64,000 nt of DNA from Brasenia schreberi (taxonomy: Eukaryota > Streptophyta > Magnoliopsida > Nymphaeales > Cabombaceae), in assembly GCA_036023115.1 (NCBI GenBank), contig JAYKKT010000059.1:8009001-8073000 (forward strand), written 5' to 3'. Below the pieces are notes generated by a model. It was not told the origin of the DNA, ran no database searches, and saw only the letters and a list, made by a program, of their open reading frames with translations. How positions within the stretch are numbered: position 1 is the first letter of the stretch; every line of letters begins with the position of its first letter. The position numbers were made by a program, and so were the translations under genes. This document shows positions 23,339-34,900 of the stretch, in pieces.

Positions 23339-23559
23339 CTGATTTAAATTTACAAACTAACAAGCCTCTTGAAACATCAAAGTCTGTTTCTGGACACAAG
23401 TTTGTCCCCAATCAATGTAATCTTCCAACCACTAGCTTGAAGCTTGAAGACAGAACCTCTTTTAGGTACCCTGCAGACGTAATGCTCAACTCTTTGTGTA
23501 TGTGTGAGGACAAGTAACGAACTATACATTGCCCTGCACTTCTGTGGTATTTTCAAGTC

Positions 23560-23760
23560 CCATGATTTCTTTTTTCTTAACAAATGAGACGAGATCCACT
23601 TCATAATACAATGTGGAGTTTATATGCACAGTGATTAAATCTTGGAGTGGTTCTGAACCAAAAATATATCCAGGAGAAATCATTACTAAATCCACTTCTC
23701 CCTTCTGCATCGTCATCACAACTCTGTCCAAACTCCATAAATCATACATTAGATTTGGAT
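23560..23760 (-). pseudogene. Captured FKBP-type peptidyl-prolyl isomerase fragment
   Basis: The minus-strand reading has LDRVVMTMQKGEVDLVMISP, GYIFGSEPLQDL and STLYYEVDLVSFVKKK, then a frameshift, with SWDLKIPQK in the next frame. This is the end of an FKBP domain and the start of the linker in plant FKBP62/65 (ROF1-type) co-chaperones (KKGEVALV, AFGS, VYYEVELVSF, ESWDM). It is the fourth host-derived piece in element A and in the same orientation as the rest. Confidence 0.8.
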
Positions 23761-24264
23761 TGTTGCTCCACTTCCATCCGTGTGATTTTATTCACATGCT
23801 ATAACTAACCACATTTCTTTTTGTGCATTCACTTTCTTTGTGCAGATGATGGGTAGCAGTTATCTTCTTTCTTTCCTAAAAAAAATGAGACTTTTCCTTC
23901 TTTTTAGAATCATTCTTATCTTGATTTCTTTCCCTTATCATTTCCATCAAATCAGGAAAGTAATTTCCATAACTATCTTTCTGGTTTGCTTTCCACAAAA
24001 TCAGGAAAAGTAATTTGCAACTTCTATTTCCAGCATTTGAAATTCAAAAAATAAAGTTACCTTTCTCAAACAATTCATATCTTCCTTTTCAATATTTTGT
24101 GGGACCTTCTTTAAAAATCTGGAAAAAAAAATTGGTTCAGCCACAATTGTTACCTTTGGCAGCCAGCAACTTCCTTTTTCGTCTTCTTCTACCTTGAGAG
24201 GAACTTTACCCTAAGCTGCAAGACCAAACATCAGCCACAGATTGGGGAAGGCAACCCAGCTTAG

Positions 24265-24531
24265 CTACTCATAAAATTCATCAAATAAGCCTGAAAAACC
24301 AGGCTTCAAATGTTTGCTCGCAGACCACAATATTTTTGATCTTCGGTCAAGAGATCTGCTATGACTTGACCCACTTAGGAAGGGTAAGTTAAGTCCTTCA
24401 TCTAGCTGAGATAGGTTAATGGGTAGTCTCACATTACCAATTTTCTTCATGGGACAACGGGTAATGCACACATGCACTGGTGTTTTCTCTCCATTATACT
24501 GGACTTCCTCTTTAGAGAGAAGTTTTTCCAT
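24265..24531 (-). CDS. Unidentified 88-codon reading inside element A
   Basis: The open frame MEKLLSKEEVQYNGEK... to ...GFSGLFDEFYE lies near the 5' end of element A in sense orientation. I do not recognise it. It could be another captured fragment or a chance frame. No gag-like motif is visible. Confidence 0.25.
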   Translation of the reverse strand: MEKLLSKEEVQYNGEKTPVHVCITRCPMKKIGNVRLPINLSQLDEGLNLPFLSGSSHSRSLDRRSKILWSASKHLKPGFSGLFDEFYE

Positions 24532-25063
24532 TAAAAGAAATCTCCAAACCTCAACCTCTTTTCTATGACCAGCTTCTCACGTTTACTTCTCAATAAGATC
24601 TCTGATATTATGTTGATTTGATGAGAAATAAATCAGAAAATCCAATGAACAAAATCAAGAATCAAAAATAACTTGAAAGGTCTGGTCAGCATTCTACATC
24701 CAATCTAATATGTAGCAGGTCACGACTGTCTTGACTATAGACTGAGATTCAGTCCCTCTTGTTTTTACTGAATCGACATAGAAGAGATTGAAGCTATGCT
24801 GAATGCAATAGACACAATGCACCATTCAATAATATGTCAATCTGTTTTTTATTGTATTACAAAAAACAGGTTTTGAGTGCTGAAAAAAATGACTCCACAA
24901 AACACCTTTGAAATCTGCTGTTGAAAGGTCACTTATCGTATCAAACTAACCTTGGAATCTGCTTCAAAACTGAACCAAGTCTTACCCTTGAAACTGAATA
25001 ATCACAATCACACTTTGCTGCCTTCTCCACGATCAATTTTCCAGGATTTAGGCTCTGATACCA

Positions 25064-25407
25064 TGTTGGAATTACGGAAAAACACAGCGAATAATAAACA
25101 ATATAATATATTGATAAAGGAAGAAGACTAACAATGGAGATCGGAGGAGGGGGCGGACCTCCAATGGAGGCCGCCCCCCCCTCTTTCTCTCTCTTTCTTA
25201 ATCCTAGCAACCTTAAACCCTAATACAGCCTATCAGTCCTTATATAAGGAGCTGTAAAATATAAAATAACCAAAATACCCCTAGTACAGAAAATTACCAA
25301 AATGCCTTTACGAATTCAGACAATTACAATAATACTCTAAACATCAATTTTACTGTCCAAAGACATTTTATGTACTAAAACTGACTCTACACTCATATTC
25401 TTCAACA
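25064..25407 (-). repeat. Element A 5' LTR
   Basis: 344 bp partner of the LTR at 20552, next to the primer-binding site. The C-run here is shorter (GGCCGCCCCCCC at 25168). Confidence 0.9.
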
Positions 25408-25412
25408 ACGGA

Positions 25413-25936
25413 GTCATCTCGCTTCAAGGTGAAAATAGGTCAAGAGTTCAATACCAAGTGTAACCATCTGGCACCATAAGCTAAAGCATCAAGCTCCGTC
25501 AGTATAATGCAGTTCTTCGTCATAAATCCAGAGAAAGGAAGAGACTAAAACTGCAGGATAGAAAACAAATTGCAGAGACTCTCTCATCATATTATTTTGG
25601 AACTGTTGCTAACGATAACCAGAAGTATGGCAAATGCATAAAACAAGTAATCGAAATCACAGCCACTTCTGTGGTTTCGTTTCTCCTTGCCCCCCCAACA
25701 CAAATTCTTCTTGGATGAACTGTATGTTCATGCAGCCCAGCAAGGTTCAAATTCCAAAACGATAAACATGAACATCTTGGTATATAAGAAAGAAATAAGC
25801 AAATCAAGTTAAAAACCGATTCAGTATTATACACATACAATCTGAAAGTACAACCATGCATGACCTAAGTTTCTTTTCATAGGAAAGTTCATGATTCAAG
25901 TAATATTCCAACAGGCATTCAGGCGTTCAGTCATCT
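25413..25936. other. 3' flank of the NudC-domain gene
   Basis: This holds the likely 3' UTR and terminator region of the minus-strand gene whose stop is at 25937. Element A inserted about 530 bp past the stop codon. No other feature is seen. Confidence 0.5.
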
Positions 25937-28900
25937 TTAATCAGATCTTATACCACCCATAAACGTTCTTGGGTCAGGGCAACTTCCGGAAAACTGAGCC
26001 TGTGAGAAATCAAAACCTGGGTTCTGCAAAGAAATAGAGAAGAGAAAAAAGCATCAGAATGGAAATTGCTTTCCCAAGCAAACAAAGTGCAATACGAACA
26101 TGCCAAAGTTTTTGAGAAATCTTAAATTGGGGCACCACGTCTGAATTGGCCATATGTATGTAATTGCTTCAATATGAAACAAGAAACTGAAAATGCTGTG
26201 ATGCCAAAACTCTAAAAGGTGCTTTCGGAGGTCATCACAAGTTCTCTTAATTTCTTCAGGTTCCGAAAATAATAATGGGGATCGCCACTAATAAACAACT
26301 TTCTATTAAAGAAGTACAAGGTAAACTTGCATGATGACCTTTGACATGATCCAGTAAAAAAAAATGACCCACATATTCTTGTGTATTTACAGGTAAAAGA
26401 GGACAGAAGAAAACTAACTAGACAGGCAACACACTCAGACCTATCAAAAAATCTCCGGCAATGCGGTACACGACCATTGCACATTATGATAGTACAAGAC
26501 TATGGAAACTCTAAAGCTCTCTATAGAAACTATTGGATACAAGATGAAGGTTCAGCTATTTTGTGCAGCAAAAGTCAATGACAACAATTCTAAATAGGAA
26601 TGATCGTGAACAAGCCAGGGTCCTCTCTCCAGCCACATAAAAAGCCTTTTCACAGTTCTCTACAAGAGGCCTATATAGCTTTCAGAAACAGTTTTTCAGA
26701 TTTGCTTTTCCCTATATGAACCTCGTTCTAAAGCAATTCTGGAGTATTTTAAATAAAACAATCACATACAATGTGTTTTAAAGACAGATACAACAATACA
26801 ACCTAATGAAATTGCTGAAACAAAAAGTGTTTGCCATAGGAGTGCTCTGAGAAGAAAAGGCTGGCCCTTACACTGTTTCCAGAAAACTCAGGCAGATGAA
26901 TGCTTTGAAGGATCAAGACATTGCATGAAAAGAAGCTGGAAGGTTTTTGTTAAAATAAAGGGATTGAAAATCGGATAGAACAAATTCTAGACAAAGTACA
27001 AAAAGAATTGCTTAGGTTACCTATAAACCAGTCAACTAACATTGTTAAAATAAAAGTTCTGCAAGTTCACTAGAGAAACAGTGGTGCACGATTAAGTTAC
27101 TAGAGAAACTTCACAAAAGTACACTGTTGTTTATGAGCTTATCAATTTGGTCCCTATAATTTGAAAAAATTTCGTATGGTTTTCCTGTTTAGTCAAATTA
27201 GTGACAAATGCATAATGTCATTACCTTAATCCAACATGGCACACAGAACCATCTTCCTACGCACCACTCATTTAATATAATTTAATATTAAATATTAAAT
27301 TATATTTCATATAAATTTATTATGATTAAATTTAACATATAATAAAGAATAATACTAAATTTAATATTATAAAACATTTTAGAGCAAAAAAAGAAGAACT
27401 TTCACATTGTGTTTATTGATTGAGGAAAAGCTTACGATTGGATACCAAGAGATATTCTTTGGAGAACTTTGAAAAAGAGAGATATTTCATTGACGTACAT
27501 CAACTTTATAAGAGACATCTATGACGGTGTAAAAACATGTGTGTTAGGACCCATGAAACAATGACACGTTTCTTTGAGTTTAATATTGAATTATATCAAG
27601 AATCAACTTTAAGTCCATATTTATTTGTATTAGTTATTGACGAGCTAACAAAACATATTCGTAATGAAGTTCTTTAATGTATGTTATTCGCGGATGACAT
27701 TGTATTAGTTGAGTCTAAGGAAGAAGTTAATATAAAATTGGAATTATGGAGAGAAACATTAGAAAATAAAGAAGATAAAGACTTTCAACTTAATTGAACA
27801 ATGGCATAATATATGGATTGTAAGTTTGATCATTTGGTTACTTTAAATGACAGAAATTAAGATTAGTATACATTGTATCCCTTATAAGAAAAGTTTTAAG
27901 TACCAAAGTCACTTTTTCTCAGTGATGAAAAAATCGACGAAGATATTGCCCATAGAATTAATGTAGTTTGGTTAAAATGAAGAGGTGCATCAAATTTTTT
28001 ATATGACAAGAAGATATCATTAAAGTTGAAAGGTAAATATTATAGAGCATCAATTTAACCCGCTATGCTTCAATTATTTATCAACGACAACATGTACAAA
28101 AGATGTTCACAAAATAAAAGGTTGTATATGTAATGAGGTTATTAGCAACAAATTATAAATGACACTAGTAGATGACAACAACAACAACTAAGCCTTTTCC
28201 ATACTAGACGGGGTCGGCTACATGGATTCTTTGTTTCTACAGAGCCTTATCATGTGCCATGTTAGCAGTTAACTCACAATAAGCTAGATCATTCTTTATT
28301 GTTTCTTTCTAACACTTTTGTAGTCATCCTCTACCTCTTTTAGTACTTTCAAAATCTAGTTTTTCATACACTATAGATGACAAAATGAGAAAAAATAATT
28401 TAAGACCAAAGGAAGCTCTAGTAAAAAGTTACGAAAAACTAGGTTGTAAAAATGTTAAAGAGGAAGAGGAAGACCATAAAAATGTTGGAAGCAATGTTGT
28501 AAAAGTGTATCAGAGCCCGTATCGCACTGGATTTCGATAAGCAATAAATGTATTGTATTGTATGATACGATACAAATTTTTTTATTTGATGATTTTAAAA
28601 AAATAACTATTAATAAATCTAGTTTAAAAAAATTTGAAATTAATGAATATACAACAAAAACAAAGCCTTTTCCCATAACATCGCATAGCCCTATCATAAT
28701 TTGTAAAATTCATGGTAGATAAGTCCGACAAAGTTTTACACTGACCATCAGAAGCCTAACACAACCTCCGACAAAGTTTTATAGTGAATGTCGGAAGCCT
28801 AATGCAACCCTCCTCCTTTATACGAGCAAGGGTGTCCCTTACATGGGTGTAGACACGGAAAAGGCCACCACGCCGGAGTATAATGGGCAGCGTGAAATTA

Positions 28901-31900
28901 ACGAATATAAGATATTTAACTATAACACAATCAATATTAAACAAAATTGAATTCAAAAGCTTGATTTGAATCAACAATCTTAAGAAAAGCAGAAATGATT
29001 AGTAAGAGAATGAATTTGTAAGCAACTTGAATCACTATTAATTAGATACAAAGTACAAAGTTATGAAGTACGAACTAAATGAAATTAAACTACGGAATCA
29101 AAGTCTAAAACCATAAATTCTAATATAACCATCATCCATCCAAATATGAAAATTATAACAATTAGTCATTGATTTATTACACAAAATGTGGATCATAATC
29201 AACAAAAGTATTATAATCATTATAGTTAGGGTCATCAGCATCATCATCGTCATCACCACTATCACCATGATCTCCCTCTTACGCCTTTGTAATAATCATT
29301 ATTAATAAGAATTTAAGAAGAACTAAGAAGCAATAGACATATTTTTAAATACTTAAATCAAGTTACTTTTGTCTTAACTTCATATTCTATACTATATAGA
29401 CTGAATCACGAAGACGGACATGCTCTAGTATATTTCTCTTATTCGTGTGAATGCACTTAAAAAACTCTAATTTGTTTTGCATCTACTAGAATTACATGTT
29501 TGGCTTAATATATATTGAGTAAACCTCAACAAGTTTGGTGCATCTACACCAAAGTGAGCCCACCATTCATCTAAAATAATATACAATAATAAGAAACACT
29601 AATAGTCAATCAATTGAGAGTCAAATGAAATAATTAATAACTTATCAAATATCAATAAAAAATCATACTTGACAGCATTTAGGAGCGGAGTTGTATTGCA
29701 ATTGGCCTTCCAAAATCTCAATTACTATGTATATACTTCGATATTGCACCAAACACATGAATCTTGCACAAGATCAATTGTATTTAATATATTCTTTTTA
29801 ACTTCTTCGTCTTCTATAAAGTTAAGAGAAAATCTTATAGAAGGGTTAAGAAAATAAGCAACCGCATGCAAATCATGATACATTTATCGGTTCCACCGCG
29901 CATAAATACACTTCCAAACCTTCTTTAATAGTAATCATTTACGGTCAAGGTTTGCTTCTATTTTCAATTTGGCCTTATTCATTGCATCATATATATAAGG
30001 AATAACATATATCTTCAATGGCTACCATTCTCATTACCTTAACCAAAGGTACGGTCATCCTTAAAAACTTATTGCAATTTTCTCAAAAGTTAGCATTGAA
30101 AACATCTACTACATCAATCCCCTCCCTTTTTCTTTACCAACTAATAGAGCCTCATTCATCATATGCAAACATCTTTTTTAATACATTTTTATGTACGACA
30201 AGACTTTGAACAATAATAACATTAATAAAATCTTGTCAATGAAGGCCTAATCAACTCCTTTTCACCAATATTGATTATCAACAAATGCAATGCAAAAGAG
30301 TGATTATAAATAAACTTTGTAACATTTTTTCATGCATCAATTATCCCCTTAACTTCATCAATTACACTTAAATCCTAAAAAACTCCGCCCATGTAAGGGA
30401 TCACCCTTACATGGCCGGTCCTAAGCCCGGATAAAGGAGGAGGATTGCGTTAGGCTTTCGACAGTCAGTATAAAACTTTGGCAAATTTTTAGAAGTATAG
30501 TCCCCTCTTTATGTTACCATGACCATAGATTCTCCCAATCTTCAGTTCCTGAAAATCACAGTGAGTAGAATCAAATGTCACTTTTCATCGTAATTCTTTG
30601 ATTAAAGCCTGAATAGGAAGTAAATTCACTGATAGGTTAGGGACATGCAAAACATTTTTAAGGAGTCCAAGAGATGTAATAATACTCCCTTTCCCGATAA
30701 TGAGAATATTTGACCCATCAGTCATCTTAATACCAATGCCTTCCTCAATCAAGTGATAATCCTTAAAGTACTCTTTGTTTCCCACCATGTGGTATGTAAC
30801 CCCAGAGTCAATAACCCAAACTCGTGTATTAGAAATGAAAGATTTACCCTGAGCCATAAACATAAAATGATAAGCCATGGTGGCTTCTGGATCTACAATA
30901 GTGGACGTAGATGTTGTATGGGAATTCACAAGTCTTGATTGTCGTTCTTCTATCTTCCTTTTCATTTCAACTAAAGAATTCATGCATGTATCCATTGCAT
31001 TCTTCTCATTTTGGTCACTCACATAAGCCTTAGATTGTTGATTTTGACTATAATTTGGTCGATCAATTGCCAACATGTTTCTCTAGTATGTCTAGTTTTC
31101 TTGCAATGAGTGCACGAGAATTTATATTTCTCATCTGAAGAATGTTGTGTTATACCTCTTCCTCTTCCATTATAACCTCCTCTTCCACCTCTAAATCCAT
31201 AAGTAGGCTAAGAATTCTTTCCAACAAAGGTCATTGTTTATGCAGTGTAACATTTCCCTTCTTTCTCAAGGTGTCGCTTGTCTTCTTCTCTTAAAAGTAG
31301 TGTGTAAATTGTGTTGAGAGAGGAAAGCTCTTCCCTAGTTAGGATGTTGTTCTTCACAACCTCAAAGTCTAAAGAGATGCCCCATAACAAATCAAACACT
31401 TTTCTTTCTTCAAATTCCTCATTTCTCTTTTATACAGTTTTGACATTTTGTTTTTGAATAAAAATTCAGTTTCTCCCATAATCCTCAAAGCTATGCATAA
31501 TATTCACTTATTATTCTCCCTCCTTGTCTGCACTTGTGATTCCTCTCTATAATTTTGTAATTCTTGGCTATATTTTTCCTATGAGCATAGGCATCTTAGA
31601 CAACTAGCCAAATCTCATGAGCTCATTCCAAGAACATAAATATACTCTCAATAGAAGGTATCATCGACTGAATTAACCAGGCATTTTCCCTAGGCCACTT
31701 AGAGTAAGAAGGAATGATCTTGTCTGGTGTGGGAATTTCTCCAATTAGGTATTCCCATTTTCCTCTAGCCAACACAGCGAGTTCAACAGATTTTGCCCAC
31801 TGTAAGTAATTTTTGCTATCCAACTTCAAACTTGTGATTTAGAATGCATCTAATTTACCTATGTTGGAGTTTTTTATAATTTCCAGCAACTTTCTCTTTT

Positions 31901-34900
31901 CTATCATGGTCGCCCCCTTACTTTAGGTCGCGTTCTCTATATTCCCTTCAATTTATTTTTCGTATCGCCCTCTTATTTGATGAGCAATACATCTAATACG
32001 CAATTGGATTGCTCCCTGGTATAAACCCTAGTTTCCTTGAGAAAACGTCTCTTCTCCACGATCTCCAAGTGCCCTAATCTCACATATTAGGCTATGATAC
32101 CATGTTGAAGAAATCAAATACTTCGAAACATTACACAAAATGCAACAAATATAATGGAGTTTGGAATTGGTAGCCTACCCTCCTCATGGAGTTGGTGGCC
32201 GCACTCTTTATTTCTCTTTCTCTTAGAAAGCTCTAATGGTCAGGATTACACTAATATAGACTTTATAACTTGAAAGACCATTCTTCTCTACTTAACAATA
32301 TAAACATTACAACTTATTGGTAGCCTTCATGTGGATACAGACTTGACGCAGTGGATCATGGATATCGCCTGTCTCTTCAACATATGGTAGTTATGTGAAG
32401 TTTTTCCATAAAGGTTATATTATTTGCATACATTTACATAATTTGGGTCAGGTGCAAGTTGGATAGTTCTTATCCCATACCAACTCCATACCTGATCAAG
32501 GATATATGGTATTCCACGTACCCGAACATAAACATGGTCAAACTAGGTAATCCTCGTCTTGTTTGGGTTAGATTGGGTATGTCCCTATAGGTCGGGCCAA
32601 TATTGCCATCCCTAGACAACTCTAATAAGAACACTTGCACATTGTCCTTGAAATTGAATATAGGATATATGAAGCTCTTTATTTTCAACCTTTTCTTTTA
32701 TGTCAATATATTTAGTACTCTCATATAAAATGATAATCCATATCGATAGATCTACTTCTTATGATAAATTGAATTGGAGGCAATTTGTATAGCAGCTTTA
32801 TTGTCATGATGATCTTATTCCAACACTAGGGACTTCAGCTATAACCCTTCACACGTACAGACAACTATGAAGCTATATTTGGCCCTTACACTAGATCTGA
32901 GACAACGACTTCTACTTCTTTATAAGATCGAGTGAGATATCCTTTGGTAGACTGTCTTGTAAGGAAATAGCCTAATTGGCATATGGATGCCTCTCAATAT
33001 TAGAATATCCATGATACAAGTAATATAATACTTCCTCTGGGATTCTGCTTCATAGCTTAAGATGTGCTAAACTGCATGGTGTCGGCCAATGTTTTGCATG
33101 CAATCAATGTTTGGATGTATAATAGTCAAGTAGATATGGTTATGCACATGTCTTTGTTACCTTCTCATATTTTCATGTTTGTCATTCTTTGAGAGGCCTA
33201 ACATGTGATTAATTCCATGGCTACCACACTCTTTAAAACCAAGCACCTTTGTGAGATGTGCTCTTAAGCAAGTCCATCACACTTTTCCGTACACAGTGGG
33301 CTCAAGAATTGTATACCCAAAGAATAGTGTAACTGACATGGCCTTCTATGACAAATACCACTTGTAGATACTTCCAACTTTGCAATTTCATTATGATCAG
33401 CTCCCATAATAACAAAGTCATCAACATATATGATTAGGATCTAGATCTTCTCTTTTCTTTACAAAAAGTGTCATGATCATTCACACTCCTCATATACCCA
33501 AACTAAGTGATTGCTTGGCTGAATCTTTTAGACCATGCCATTGGAGATACACTTGGTGGGCTATCGGATTAGGCTATTTGTTTGTGTTATTTGTTATGAT
33601 CTACAAATAGCTTTCTTTAGCTTGCATTTTTTTTTTGCTATTTGTATCTTCAAATCTAGGAGAAAGATCCATATAGATATTTACAATGACAAGAAAAGCC
33701 CTTCACGACAGATACACTTGGTGGACTATCGGATTAGGCTAACCAGCGTGATAATGTTCCACTTGTGTTGGGTAAAATGACAAGAATCATAGCACATGGG
33801 ACTTTGCTCGTAGGAAAGAATTCAAACCCATATTCAAGAGTGACAAATACAGAAATGTCACAAAGTTTATTTATAATCATTCTTTTGTATTGCATTTGAT
33901 GCGAATCCATACAGGTGGAAGGGAATTGATTAGGCCTTTATTGATAAGATTTGTTATGAATGTCATTACTAATTTACCTTGAAAAGTCTTGTCATACACA
34001 AAAATGCATTGGAATTTTTTTTTGTATATGATGAATGAGGCTCTATTAGTTGGTCTAGAAAGAGGGAGGAAATTGTTGTGGTAAATGTAGTTTTAAATGC
34101 TTATTTTTAGTAAAATTATAGCAAATTTTTTAGGATGATTATCCCTTTAGTTAAGGTAACAAGGATGCCGGACAATAAAGATAGGCCTATTATGCCTTAA
34201 GGCCAAATTGGAAATACAAGCAAATCTTGATTGCAAGCGGTCACTTCTAAAAAAAGTGAAATGCCAAATGCATCATAATTTGCATATTGATGCATATTTC
34301 CTTAACCCTTCTATTTGATTTATTCCCAACTTTGTAGGGGACGAAGAAGTAAAAAAGGATATATTGAATGCAATTGACTTTATACAAGATTCATCTACTC
34401 GTTGCAATATCCATTTAGAGTTAAGCAAGTATATAAAGAGTGTTGAGATTTTGGAAGGCCAACTACAATCCAACTCCGCTCTCAAATGCGATCAGTTAAT
34501 ATGTGTTTTTATTGATATTCATTTAATTTATCAATTGATTGACTTTGAGTGTTTCTTATTAATTATTATCGTGTTTTATTTCATATGAATGGTCGGCTCG
34601 CTTTGGTGTAGATGCATCGAACTTAACAAGGTTTGCTCAACGTATATTGAGCAAAACATGCAGTTCGAGTGGGTATGAGAGAAATTAGAGCTTTTTTAAC
34701 GCATTCACACGAAAAAAAGAAACAAACTGGAGCATGCTCGACTGCGTGATTTTGTATGTATTGCCCACAACATGAAGTTAAGGCAAAAGTAACAATTTAA
34801 AAATTATGTATTGTTGTTGCCTGGTTCTTTCTTATTAATAATGAATGATTGATGTGACTATATTGTGTTTGCTATTCTTTATAATTTAGATATTATTTCT

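Larger units (their letters stand above)
20552..25407 (-). mobile_element. LTR retrotransposon without gag-pol, carrying host gene fragments (element A)
   Basis: Two near-identical LTRs (20552-20898, 25064-25407) flank 4.2 kb. On the minus strand the primer-binding site TGGTATCAGAGCC (25051-25063) directly follows the 5' LTR, and a purine tract CTTGAGGGGGGG precedes the 3' LTR. Flanks are ACGGG (20547-20551) and ACGGA (25408-25412), a 4-of-5 target duplication. The interior shows no gag, protease, integrase or RT. It carries tandem repeats (21040-21390) and sense-strand fragments of STICHEL-like, LARP1, PPR-like and FKBP genes. The LTRs differ by about 11 substitutions and a C-run length change. 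Movement would need enzymes from another element. A relative is at 44530-47297. Confidence 0.88.

Noticed and set aside
20552..25407. Two independent solo LTRs around host genes
   Set aside because: PBS and PPT lie exactly at the inner LTR edges in the right order and the flanks nearly match, so one element is the simpler reading.
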